A DNA stretch of 64,000 nt from Sapria himalayana (taxonomy: Eukaryota > Streptophyta > Magnoliopsida > Malpighiales > Rafflesiaceae): positions 192,555 through 256,554 of the forward strand of contig JAREIK010001471.1 in NCBI GenBank assembly GCA_029783825.1. Direction: 5' to 3'. The position numbers and the translations under genes were made by a program. Position 1 is the stretch's first letter; each line of letters begins with the position of its first letter. Below, in pieces: positions 12,928 through 24,704 of the stretch. Under the pieces are notes generated by a model. It made no database searches and was not told the DNA's origin. It worked only from the letters and a program-made list of their open reading frames with translations.

Positions 12928-13340
12928 CACTACAAAAAAATCCCAAATAGCTAGGAATAATTCCTTAGTTAAATAGAGATTTTCTATCGCTAAATGGGAT
13001 ATTGTGACGGATTAACAATGGAAGCTTTCCCAATCTAAAGTGCTCGTCGCTAAAAATTAGCGAGGGAAAGAGTCCGCTGCTAAAAAAATTTAGAGACAGG
13101 AATATTTCTAGTTGAAATAATAATTTTCCTAGCTAAATTAATAAGCTAGAGTTACCATTGCTAAACGGATATAACAATGGAAGCTTTCCCAATATAAAGT
13201 TCTCGTCACTAAAATTTAGTAAGGAAAATAGTCCCTAGCAAAATAAATTTAGCAATGGAAAAATCCCTAGCTAAAATAATAATTTCTCTATCTAAAATAG
13301 TAAGGGAAAAATCTCTAGCTAAATTTGCAAGTGATAATTC
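12928..13340 (+). repeat. CACTA 5' terminal and subterminal repeat region
   Basis: The terminus is followed by a directly repeated block of about 159 bases: AACAATGGAAGCTTTCCCAAT begins at 13014 and again at 13173, each followed by a TAAAGT.CTCGTC.CTAAAA segment. TAGCTAGG/CCTAGCTA motifs in both orientations are scattered through it. The region is clearly homologous to 32503-32750, which shows that the two elements belong to one family. Confidence 0.85.
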
Positions 13341-13689
13341 CTAGCTATTATCATTCCAAAACTATTTTTAAAATTTTTTTTTTCAAATTATTTATTATAT
13401 AATTTAATATTTTTATATTAAATTGAGTTAAAACATAAACTATAAATGATAATTTATAATTAATAAAAAATAAAATCATTTAAAAATTTTTATGATTTTA
13501 TATTTTACATAATTCAACAAGAACATAACAAAATTTTATTACATCTTATTTACCAACAGTGCATAAAGTATTATCTATATGTGCATTGATGTTGCTTTCT
13601 CTCCCTTATCTCTTATTATCACCATATTTCTACTACGACAAAGATGTCTGAGTCACGGTGCATCATGTCTAGTAAAAAATCTCTTTACT

Positions 13690-13697
13690 TATAAAAG
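13690..13697 (+). promoter_or_regulatory. TATA-like box, first duplicate copy
   Basis: TATAAAAG lies in a segment that is unusually conserved between the two copies of the internal duplication. The placement between the subterminal repeats and the transposase gene suits a CACTA promoter. Function is inferred from motif and position only. Confidence 0.35.
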
Positions 13698-13794
13698 CTT
13701 CGTACATGGAACAATGTGGTACCATATCTATACGAAATTTAAACCATCCAATCAAATCAAAATAAATAAATAAATAAAGATATGTTTTTATAAA

Positions 13795-14690
13795 TATATA
13801 ATACTACAATATAGATGTACATATATACTACAATGTATATGTACATATATATTAGTATTTCACTAGTTACATATATTACTATAGTATATGTACATATAAA
13901 CTGTAGTATTATATGTACATATAAATTGTAATATTATATGTACATATATACTGTGTACATATATACTCAATATATATGTACATATATACTATAGTGTATA
14001 TGTATACAGTGGTATATATGTACATGTACATATATACTGGTATATATTTATACAAGTATTTATATGTACATATATACTCAGTATATGTACATATACACTA
14101 CATATATTTTTACATATATATGTGTATACATATACAGTGTAGTGTATATGTATACACTGGTATATTTGTATATGAATATATATACTGGTATATATGTACA
14201 AGTATTTATATGTACATATATACTTAGTATATGTACATATACACTATAGTGTATATGTACATATATGTGTATACATTTACACTACAGTGTATATGTACAT
14301 ATATAAGTACATGTATGTACATATACACTGTGGTGTATATGTACAAGTATGTACATATATACTAGTAAATACTTGTACATATATACCAGTATATATGTAC
14401 ATATACATTGTAGTATATATGTACATATATACGAGTGTATACATATAAAGTGCAGTATGTATGTACATATACACTACCGTGTATATGTACATATACTTTA
14501 GTGTATATATGTACATATAGTAAGCATCTATATATACATATAAATATGTACATATACTATAGTGTATATTTACATATACACATATACTGGTAAATACTTG
14601 TACATATATACTAGTATATATGTATATGTAGATATATACTAGTATATATGTACATAAACATATATACAGGTATAAATGTACAAGTATTTA
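13795..14690. repeat. Palindromic TGTACATATA satellite
   Basis: About 900 bases of units such as GTATATGTACATATATACT, in which each ATGTACATATA is matched by nearby TATATGTACAT. Nearly every unit is its own reverse complement, so single strands could form many hairpins. Open frames on both strands here (Tyr-Ile-Tyr-Val-His repeats) are products of the repeat. The same satellite reappears at 15150-15335 and at 1-90. Confidence 0.9.
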
Positions 14691-14910
14691 CATTAAAGTA
14701 AAGCGTAAACACCTATTATGGAGCATGAACATCAAACAACTATATATTTTGTAATAAGAATAAAAAAAATGAACAAATACCTTACCTAGGGCTACAAAAA
14801 TCATCTTTGTTTATTTGAAATTGCATCGAACTTGGAAACACAAGGCACAAAAAAATTGCAATAATATTGTACAGGATAAAAGTTCAATACATATACATAC
14901 ATATAATACA
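14690..14910 (+). repeat. Fourth copy of the ~300-bp unit found at 92-985
   Basis: Begins AAGTATTTA, continues with TAAAGCGTAAACACCTATTATGGAGCATGAACATCAAA-type sequence (compare 715-735), the ATCTTTGTTTATTTGAAATTG segment and CACAAGGCACAA, and ends in CATACATA. Its presence links the left edge of the window to the interior of this CACTA family. Confidence 0.85.
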
Positions 14911-15035
14911 TAAATTATAATATCCATTAAATTGACGTTGCTTTCTGTCCCCTAGCTCCTCCGGTCACCATCTTTCTACTACGACAAAGCTATCCTAGTC
15001 GCGGCATGTAATGTCTAGTAAAAAATCCCTTCACT

Positions 15036-15043
15036 TATAAAAG
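15036..15043 (+). promoter_or_regulatory. TATA-like box upstream of the TNP2-like gene
   Basis: TATAAAAG is the duplicate-copy counterpart of the box at 13690 and lies about 630 bases before the first recognisable transposase codons. Conservation of the surrounding ~120 bases between duplicates is the main support. Confidence 0.35.
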
Positions 15044-17860
15044 TTTCGTATGGGGAACAATGCCATACCATATCTGTATGAAATTTAAATTAGTCAATCA
15101 AATCAAAATAAATAAATTAATAAAGTTATGTTTTGATAAATATTTAATATTATAGTATATATGTACATATATACTAGCATTTCACTAGTTACATATATTA
15201 CTAAAGTATATGTACATATATACTATAATATTATATGTACATATATACTAAGTACATATATACTCAGTATACATGTACATATAATGCTATAGTATTATAT
15301 GTACATATATTGCAGTATGTATGTAGATATACTTATCATCATTTCACTTGGTTCTTGTGTTCTCCTTATTCTTACCTTTTTGTGTGGCTTTGATTGGTGC
15401 ACTAGAAGTGACATGCTCCCTTCATCTAGCAATAGCATGATATCCTTTCACCTTTAGCGTGCTAATTAATTCTCTATTTCTTTATGTAGATTCTACAAAC
15501 ACATTGCCTAGATATTCACGATATCGTATCTTTACATATTCATATGTAAGTGATTTTATTTAATTAATAGTATTATTTGTAGTCATTGTAAGTTTCATTT
15601 AAAATTATGATTGAGCATAATTCTTTGTAAATAAAACAAGGAAAAATTAGTTCGGATCGTCAGTGGATGTACAAAAGGTTTATGAATAGAATTTTGAATA
15701 ACGATTTTTTGAGTAGGATAGAAACTTTCTTCAACTTTGCTTGTAGTGAATTGAGATGGATCGACAGAGATAAGAATAAGTGTTCATGTAATAACCACAA
15801 GTGTCATAATATGTCTTTTCGTGATGTAAACATTATTCGAAACCATTTGGCTAAATATGGCTTTGTACCAAATTATTTTGTTTGGATTTATCAAGGAGAA
15901 AGTACAATGATTGTGAACATTGACCAAAATGAGAGTACTAAATCCTATGTATGTAGTGAAGAAGCATCAAAAACAGACCATAGAATGGTCAAAAAAGCTA
16001 CTAGTGCTGACTTCAATATGGATTACATGGATGAACCACCTAATTCTGAAGCTCAGAAATTTTATGATATGCTTAAAGTTATAGATAATAGGTTGTGGCC
16101 TAGTTGTAAAACACATTTGCAATTATCACTTGTGGCCCAACTTTTGAGTATGAAGTCTGAAAATCATATATCCGAGAAATTATTTGTTTAGGTGACAGAA
16201 CTGATGAAAGAGATTATTCCGTATAATAATTTGGTAACTAATAGCTTTTACAGCACTAATAAGTTACTACGAGGTATGGGTCTACTAGTGGAAAAATTTG
16301 ATTATTGTTTCAATCGATGTTTGTTATATTGGTGTGGTGATATGGATTTAATTAGCTATAAGATTTGTGATCATCCTTAGTTTAAGAAGGCGTCTAGTAT
16401 TGCAGAAATATGACAGAAGATGAAAGTTGCATTAAAGAAAATGTATTACTCCCTTTTAATTCCTTGATGGAAGAGACTATATGCATCAAATGCTATAGCA
16501 CATGATATGAGGTGGCATTCTGAGCATGAGATTGAATAAAGGGTGATGCATCATTTATTAAATTCACTTGCTTGTAAGCATTTAGTCTCTACATTGATAG
16601 TTTTCAGCCATTTGGCCAGTCTAGACAACAGTAAACTAGATGACCAGTGATACTGATACCTTAAAATTTTTCTCCATGGTTGTGTTTGAGGAAGTAATAT
16701 ATGTTTCTATCAATATTGGTTCCAGGGCCAAAAAATCCAAAAGACATGTTGGATTTTTTCTTACAGCCTCTTATAGCAGAGTTAAATCATTTATGGAATG
16801 TTGGCATGAATACATATTACATCTCAAAGAAGCAAATTTTCAATATGAAAAAGGCCCTAATGTAGACGGTAAGTTATTTTCCTACATATTCAATATTATT
16901 GGGTTGGAGTACTACAGGATGTTAGTAGGCCTATATTGCATGGACAAGTTTGATTCTTTTTCTCTCAAATTCAGTGGTAAATAGTCCATTTGATAATCAT
17001 CGTAAGTTTCTACCTACAAATCATCCATTCGGTGGAAATAGAACTATATTTCGAAAAAAATAAAATAGTGAAAATAGTTCCACCAACTGTTCGTTCAAGA
17101 GATGATATCTTAACAGAGATTCAGAGTTTGGGTTTGAAAAAGTATCTTAAATGGACACTACTAGAACTAATGGACCAATATGAAAAATATTTGGCGGGAG
17201 AAAACACAATATTTTTTAGGGCTTGCCCTATTAGAGGTCCAATTTAATTCGTCATAACTTGGATGTAATGCATATTGAAAAAAAATATGTTTGATATTGT
17301 TTTCAACACTATCCTGAATGTAGGTGGAAAAACAAATGACACTTTAAAATAAAGACAAGAGTTGATTGATTACTATCGGCATCCTAAATTGAAATAGAAT
17401 GAGGCTATAAGAAAATATCCTAAAGCTTGTTACACACTTGATAAGAAGGCAAAACAGAGATTATGATAATGGGTTAAAATTTTGAAATTCCTTGATGGAT
17501 ATGTGTCAAATATGAAAAAATATGTAGATATGAACAAGCTTAAGTTATTTGGAATAAAAAGTCATGACTATCATGTATTTATGTAGAGATTAATACCAAT
17601 TATTTTTTGTGAAATATTTTTCCTAAATGTTTGGAAGGTCCTTACAGAACATAATTTGTTCTTCAAATAGCTAACCACAACCACAATCAAAATAGATGAC
17701 ATGGTGAGACTGGAGAATGACATACTGCTCATTCTTTTTAAGCTTTATTAGATATTCCAATTAAGCTTTTTTGACTTATGGAGCATTTTCCGGTCCATTT
17801 GGCTTATGAAGCAAGGATAGCCGGGCTAGTGAAATACAAGCTGATGTATCATTTTGAGAG

Positions 17861-17949
17861 ATAAATAAATATAAGTAGCTATGTTTTATTCTTTCAAACA
17901 TAAATTAATATTGTAATTATTTAATTGAAACCTAACATAATGGTTGTAG
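17861..17949 (+). other. Intron of the TNP2-like gene with mutated donor
   Basis: The exon ends ...TTTTGAGAG (MYHFER) and resumes after TTGTAG with GTATCTTCGTAAG (YLRKLK), matching the uninterrupted family pattern. The 89-base intron therefore begins ATAAAT instead of GTAAAT. The G-to-A change at the first base would abolish normal splicing. Confidence 0.6.
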
Positions 17950-18286
17950 GTATCTTCGTAAGTTGAAATTAAATGTTAGAAACAAGACAAAAGTTGAAGG
18001 TTCTATTTGCAATGCATATTTAGCAGAAGAAGTATCATCTTTTTGTTCATATTATTTTGAGGACCATATCAATACAAAGAATCAAAATGTGTCTTGGAAT
18101 GATGAAGGTCAAGTGATGGTAGAACAACACAAGTTATATATCTTCAAATACCCTGGAAAAGTATTTGGAAGTGTAATGAAAAGATGTATGATAGATGAAG
18201 AGTATAAAGTAACTCGGAGCTACATTTTACTTAATTGTGATGTGGTTGTACCATATATTGAGCATGTATACACAAAATGGTTGCAG

Positions 18287-18386
18287 GTTTAATCTTATGA
18301 TAATTTTGTCCTGAATAGGAATAATTAAAAATTGATATCCATTGTTCTCCCTCTGTTTATATTTGTGCATTGTTAATGTTGAGCAG
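18287..18386 (+). other. Intron of the TNP2-like gene, GT-AG
   Basis: The reading frame EHVYTKWLQ is followed by GTTTAATC; it resumes after GAGCAG with TTAAAACATTGG (LKHWQPTIPTHEVDSILEA). The 100-base AT-rich spacer has normal borders and removing it restores the DUF4218-type C-terminal pattern ending in FANWFK. Confidence 0.6.
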
Positions 18387-19460
18387 TTAAAACATTGGCA
18401 ACCAACCATTCCAACGCATGAGGTCGATTCTATACTAGAAGCAAAATTTGCGAATTGGTTCAAGACAATATGAGAATTATTGAACCTTAATTTTTTGAAT
18501 AATTTGATTTTTTAGTATCTTATATTTTTTAACATTTTTTGTTGAATTTATGAAACTGACAAATGATCCTTCAAATAGAGATTCCAATATATTCACATAG
18601 AATCTAAGTAAAGGCCCATTTAGATATGTGACAACCTATCCTAGGTATTTTGTCAATGGATATAAATTTAACACAATAGGGCACGGTTCTTCTAGAGCAA
18701 TTATTAATAGTGGTGTATGCATTAAAGGCTCAAGTTATAGTGCGGATGAGATAGATTATTATGGTCAATTAGTAGAAGTTATTGAGTTGTAGTATTCTGG
18801 ACTCAAAAATAATAGGATTGTATTATTAAAATGTGAGTGGTTTGATCCCACACATAATATGGGTACAAAGATTCATTCGGATTATAAGCTAGTGGATGTT
18901 ACCCATAAATGCAGAATTAATTAATTTGAGCCATTTATTATGGCAGTTCAAACTACTCTAGTATATTATTGTACACACCCGAGTTTATCTCATGATAAGA
19001 GTGACTGATGGGTTATTTCCAAAATCAAAGATTGATCAAAATTTGAAGTACAAATATCTCAATAAAGAAGTGCAAACTTTGCTATTGCACTAGTATTTCA
19101 AGAAGATGACATAAATAATATTGATCTTATGCATGTAGACGAATATCTTTAAAACTTATGTTACGTAAATGGTGGCCTAATAGAAGTTGAAGATGATCAT
19201 TTTCTATCTGAAGATAAGTTAAAACTTCCATTAGAATTAGATGAAATGTCAGAAGATCTATTAGAGGATGATATTGATACCAATAATTAAACTATTATAA
19301 TTGTATTAGAATATTATAGTTTCTAAGACTTTCTATATTTTGTTGCAATCCATTGGTATGTGTTATTCTAAAATGCATGGTTTTTCATCATACAATATCA
19401 ATTTATGTTTTCATTATATCTTTATTATTTGTTCTATATTTTTTACATTTTTTATAGTAT

Positions 19461-21310
19461 ATGGTGCATAATAGATGTGGGCATGGTGGAGGTGGGCGTG
19501 GATGTAGACATGGATGAGATTCATCTAGTATTTTGTCTTATTGTATAGTCAGTATCATCTAATACCCACCCTATCTAGACTTCAACATCATAATCACCAT
19601 CATTGACATCTTTACCATCACCTTTATCAGATATGACACCAGCCATTATCCTTCTTGCACTCACTTCTGATCCATCACCATCATCTACACCATATTTTTA
19701 CACCATCAGTTTTTACCCCATTTACATCACCATCAACATTATCAATTGATGTGGCTTTCTCTGCAGGCAGTGCTAAGTTAGTAATAGAGATTATGGATCA
19801 GAGGTATAAGTAATATGTAAATATTACTTTAATAAATTATTATGATGGCCCTATTAGTAGTTTTAATTTATAGATATAAATTACTTGTTTTCAATGTTAT
19901 TTGTTTATTTTTATAGTTGTATTCCATTTCACAAGTGTTCATCTATAATTACAAAGTCTTTCAAAAAAATGGTAGATTACAAAGCATTCTCATGGAAGAA
20001 AGGTTTTGAATCAACAAAAAAGACTAACTTTTATATCTTTCAGGTAAAAAAAAAAATAAACAAACATAATGAAAATTAATTATCTAATTAGTTAACTATT
20101 ATGTTTGTTATTAGTCAAGAATAAAAGAATTATATCTTTGTTATTATTATCATTTTTTTTGTGAATTTTCTATATATAGAATCAGTGTACATGGGCACCC
20201 CAATTTGATGGACAGATAAAGTCATTATGGGAGAGCAAAGAGCTAAATTGTACTCAGATTTTTTCCATAAATTAAAGATTCTAAAAGATAGGCCTGATTT
20301 TATACATGAGCATGAATGTCCTAGATGGCTTAAGTAATGGGAGAAGCCAGAAGAAAAAAATTAGAGTTAGCCAGCAAAAACTTATGGATTAAGGTAGCTG
20401 AACTAGGTACAGAAATGTCTTGACACACAAGAGGGTCAAAGTCGAGCATTGAGCATGATTGAGATTTGATACAATTTATAACTTTAAAACATTTATATAT
20501 TTATCATTTGGCCTAATAGTCCAAATAATTTAAATCTTTGCATGGTTTTACAATTTTAGCTAAAATATACTAACATATTTATTTTTTGACTTAAAAAATA
20601 CATACTTTAGGCTGGAGAATTGGGTTGAGATCCCATTTTTTATATGATTTTCAGAAAGATGCATGTGAAGTAAGTGGATGGGCAATTTGTTGACAAAAAA
20701 TCTCAGATGATTGCTATAAGAATCTATTATATTAATAAAGTTTTAGAATACTATAATAAATTTGGAAAGTTGTGTGGAATGAAAAAAAATTGATTTATTT
20801 TATTTATATCTATCATAGTATTTTATTATGTTTTAACACAGGTTCTAAGGGAGGTATGTGTGATAGTTGATTCTCACCTAGTTAAGGGTTCTATGGATCT
20901 TCAACCAATTGATTATGATCCTATCTATTTGGAGACCATAGGAGGTAAGAAGAAGTAGTGAGTGTATGACATCGGCTCGAAGAAAGTTTCTTTTTGTTTT
21001 AGCAATGTGCTTATAGTTCCTCTATCATAGTAGTGGTGGATGAGGTTGTCGAATAGCAAGTAATTGAAATACATGAATGATTTGTAGTTATTGAGATAGA
21101 AATGAAAGAGAAAGATCAGTATATTATTATTTAGAAGGAAGAAATGTAGGAAATAATAGAAGTGAAGGATGAGATGAAAGAATTAAGAATGCAATGCAAC
21201 ACCAGATATCCTATATGGAGTCATAATTAGTGGCCTTGATGTGACAGATTGAATACTTTGTTCCAACAGAGATACCACGTAAGAGAGGCTAGCACAAATG
21301 CACTAACTAA
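19461..21310 (+). pseudogene. Second CACTA gene (Ptta/En/Spm-type protein), degenerate
   Basis: Members of this group (Pfam family 'Plant transposase, Ptta/En/Spm') are thought to act as the DNA-binding partner of the transposase. A Gly-rich start, RCGHGGGGRGCRHG, follows the ATG at 19461, and a Ser/Pro/Thr-rich stretch follows. The conserved part has SFKKMVDYKAFSWKKG (19950-19998), TWAPQFDGQIKSLWE (20190-20235), AKLYSDFFHKLK and RPDFIHEHECPRWLK then WEKPE (20240-20350), an HTRGSKSSIEH-like segment (about 20427-20460), and VDGQFVDKKSQM (20675-20710). A later segment, LETIGGKKK then VYDIGSKK, is at 20925-20990. The tail (21040-21230) is rich in Glu/Lys/Met and suggests a coiled coil. An intron of about 135 bases after IFQ (donor GTAAAAAA near 20044, acceptor TATATAG near 20180) is likely. 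Many stops and frame changes make it non-coding now. The two genes are separated by about 170 bases. Confidence 0.75.
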
Positions 21311-21449
21311 TGATGAGGATCATTTTTTAGTTTTTAATGAATATATAACCTATGTTATGTTTTTGTATTAATTATGTAACTATTGTATTAGAATAAATGT
21401 TGAATAGATTTTACTTTTTGTTTTTATTCAATTTAATATAGTATATGTT

Positions 21450-21760
21450 TTGAATGAAAAATAGCTAGGAATTTTTCCCTAAAAAATTTAGCTAGGTAAT
21501 TTTTTATATATATTCAGTCAAAATATTAATTATTACTCTTAATTACTATAAAAATTAGCAAGGAAAAAAATATAATTAGCTAGTAAATTTTCTTTGTTCA
21601 AAAATTTGCCAAGAAAATATTTTTTTCATTTATATTTTGTGATGAACACTTTAGCTTGGGATAATTTACATATTAACTCCATCGCTATTATATTTTAGCA
21701 ACTAAATTTCTTATAATAGCTAAGGAAATTAACCTAGCCACCAGGGCTTTGTTTATAGTG
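21450..21760 (+). repeat. CACTA 3' subterminal region and terminus
   Basis: AATAGCTAGGAATTTTTCCCT, TTAGCTAGG, TTAGCAAGG and related motifs repeat with spacing of 25 to 60 bases, then the end CCAGGGCTTTGTTTATAGTG. The array starts at the next base. Confidence 0.85.
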
Positions 21761-24658
21761 ATAGATAGATAGATAGACAAATTGATAAATAGATTCATAG
21801 ATAGATTGAAAGAAAGATTGATAGACAAATTGGTAGACAAATTGAAAATAGTTTGAAGGACATATTGATAGATAAATTGATAGACAGATAGAAAGATATA
21901 TAAACAGATAATAGACAGATATATAGATAGATGGATATACATTTAGATAGATAAAAAGATAGATGGATATACATTTAGATAGATAAAAAGATAGATAGAC
22001 AGAAAGATTGATAGATAAATAGACAGATAAATTGATAGATAGATAGACAGAAAAACAGATAGATAGATAGGTAGATAGAGAGATAGACAGACAAAGAGAT
22101 TAACAGACATATAGAATAATAGATAGAAAAATAGATAGATAGATAGACAAATAGATAAATAGATTGATAGAAAAATAGATAGATAAATAGATAGACATAT
22201 AGATAAATAAATAGATAGAAAGATAGATAGAGAATCAAATAGATAGACATATATATTGTAAATTATATACACAGATAGATAGACAATTAGGATAAAAGAT
22301 ATATAGATAGATAGATATATAAAAAAGATAGATAAACAATTAGATATAGTAATAGATAGACAAATGATAGATATATAGACAGATAGATATACAAACATAT
22401 AATCAGATAGACAGACAATCAAGTAAACAGATAGTCGGGTAGATATACAGCAGCCAGAGAGACAAACAAATAGACAGGCAGACAGATAAATAAATAGATA
22501 GTCAAATAGGCAGATAAATAGATAGATAGATATATAGTTTGATAGAGAGATTGAAAGATAGATAAAAAGACAGATAGAAAGACAGATATAAAGTTAGGCA
22601 GACAGATAGATAGATACATAAATAGATATTAAGAAGGATATATAGATAGATAGACATATAGATAGACAAAAAGATAGATAATTAAGTAGATTGATTGATT
22701 GATTGATACATAGAAAGATTGATAGAATGAATGATAGACAGATTGATATAAAGATTGATAGACAGATTTATAAATAGATTAATAGACATATTGATAATCT
22801 AATTGAAAGATAGATTTATAGACAAATTGATAGATAGAAAGATGGACATAAAGAAAGAAAGAAAGAATGAATGAATGAAATAAAGAAAGATAGATAGATA
22901 GAAAGGTAGACATATAAAAAGACAAATAGAAATATAGATAGATAAATAGATAAATAGATAGATAGATAGATATATATGCAAATAATATGACCAATAAATA
23001 AATAGATAGGCATAAAGATTGATAGAGAGAAAGATAGACAGACAGATAGATAGATAGATAGATAGGCAAATAGATAGATAGAAAAATAGATAGACAAATG
23101 GATAAATAGATAGATAGGTAGATAGATGGATAGACAAAAAGATAGACAGATAGATACACTGATAGATAGACAAATAGGACATATAGATAGATAGATAGAT
23201 AGATATATAAATAGATATATAAATAGATATAAAAATAGATAGGCACATAGGCACATAGAGATAATGATATATAGACAGACAAATAGATAGATAATCAGCT
23301 AGATAGATAATCAGGTAGAGAGAGATTTATTAGACAGATAGCAGCAAGTCTAATAGATAGATAGATAAACATACAAATAGATAGAGAGTTTGATAGAGAG
23401 AATGATAGACAGATTGATAGACAGATAGATATATAGATAGATAGTTGTATAGATAGATAGATAAATAAATAAATAGATAGATATATACACACACACACAG
23501 ACATATATATAGACACATAGATAGACATAAAGATAGACTGATATATTGTTTGATTGATAAATAGATAGATTGATAAAAAAATTGATAGACATATTGATAT
23601 GCAAATCAATAGAAAAATTGATATAAAAATTGATAGACAAATCGATAAACACAATTATATACAAATTGATAGACTAATTGATAGACAGAATGATATAAAA
23701 TTGGATAGATAGATAGATAGACAGACAGATACATAGATAGATATATAGATAGATAGATAGACACATAGATAGATAAATAGATATAGATATAAAAAGATAA
23801 ATATATAGATAAATAGATAGGTAAACATATAGATATGTAGAATATATGAGTGAAATATAGATAGATAGATAAACAGACAAATAGATATATAAATAGATAG
23901 ATAAATAGAAAGATAGATAAATAGATATATAGAAAGATAGATATATAGTTATACATATAGATATACATATAGATAGATAAATAAATAGATAGACATACAA
24001 ATAGATTGATTGATTGATAGATAGACAAATATACAGATAGATAAATAGACATATATAGATTGATTGATATATAGATTTTTTAAATGATTGATTGACAAAT
24101 TATTAGATAGATTGATAGACAGATTGATAAATAGATAGATAGATTGATTGATAGACAGATAGATATATAGATAGACATATTGATTGTTAGACAAAAAGAT
24201 AGACAAATTGATAGACAAATAAAGATATAGATAGATAGACCAATAGGAAGACATATTATAAGATAGATAGATAGATAAATAGATAGATAGATAGATAGAT
24301 TGATAGATAGATATGATAATAGATATATAGATATACAAAAAGATAGACAGATAGATGGATAAATGGACAACTAGTTAGGTAAGTAGATAGTCAAGTATAA
24401 AGATAAACTGATAGATAAATAGACAGATAAAAAACTAATAAAAAATATACAGAAAAATAGACAAATAGATAGACAAATTAACAAATAAACAAATAGACAT
24501 AAAAAATAAAAAATGTATAAACACACAGATAGATAGACAGACATACAGACAGATAGATAGATAGTTTGATAGATAAACATTTTGACAAATAGATTCATAA
24601 TTAGATAGATAGATATATAGATAGATATATAAATAGATAAATAGAAAAATAGAAAAAT

Positions 24659-24704
<46 letters not shown>

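Larger units (their letters stand above)
13591..15330 (+). repeat. Internal ~1.35-kb tandem duplication in the CACTA element
   Basis: GTTGCTTTCT at 13591 and at 14938 start two copies of the same segment, 1,347 bases apart. Both continue through CTACTACGACAAAG, ATGTCTAGTAAAAAATC, CTTATAAAAG, CATACCATATCTGTATG-like sequence and the AATCAAATCAAAATAAATAAAT run, then enter TGTACA satellite beginning with the same CACTAGTTACATATATTACTA stretch. The first copy also contains the long satellite and the ~300-bp unit (14690-14910). Confidence 0.85.
15667..19290 (+). pseudogene. TNP2-like CACTA transposase, degenerate
   Basis: The protein would cut and rejoin CACTA ends. Domains can be followed in order. 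The transposase-associated domain at 15667-15900 has WMYKRF, a Cys-rich CSCNNHKC core and HLAKYGFVPNYFVW. A TNP2 core segment (16040-16620) includes LWPSCKTHLQLS, NKLLRGMGL, CLLYW and the hallmark HDMRWH. HNLDVMHIEK follows at about 17255, then NKLKLFGIKSHDYHVFM and RLIPI at 17535-17600. A DUF4218-type part holds HLAYEARIAGLVKYKLMY (17800-17850), VEGSICNAYLAEEVSSFC (17993-18046) and ANWFKTI. A DUF4216-type part (18560-19030) holds YPRYFVNGYKFNT and EWFDPTHNMGTKIHSDYKLV. The tail is acidic and ends at a TAA near 19290. In-frame stops occur at 16189, 16378 and several places after; frame changes occur around 16640-17250. The catalytic centre region (about 16600-17200) is not readable. The start is a minimum: DRQWMY precedes it without an ATG. 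Confidence 0.9.
12928..21760 (+). mobile_element. Degenerate CACTA (En/Spm) DNA transposon, 8.8 kb
   Basis: The left end is CACTACAAAAAAATCCC and the right end read in reverse is CACTATAAACAAAGCCC, giving an inverted terminal repeat that starts with the diagnostic CACTA. Both ends are followed inward by clustered TAGCTAGG/CCTAGCTA subterminal motifs (12940-13340 and 21460-21745). Two genes of this superfamily lie inside in the same direction: a TNP2-like transposase (15667-19290) and a second protein of the Ptta/En/Spm type (19461-21310), both full of stops and frameshifts. The expected three-base target duplication is missing: TTG precedes the left end and ATA, the start of the GATA array, follows the right end. 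The element is dead as a source of protein but its ends are recognisable. Confidence 0.9.

Noticed and set aside
12692..12946. 84-codon open frame on the minus strand
   Set aside because: It begins inside the CACTA terminus and has no family resemblance.
13976..14553. Open frames on both strands reading Tyr-Ile-Tyr-Val-His repeats
   Set aside because: They come from the palindromic TGTACATATA satellite, which reads alike on both strands.
12925..21763. Three-base target duplication for the complete CACTA element
   Set aside because: TTG on the left and ATA on the right do not match, so the right flank has probably been replaced.
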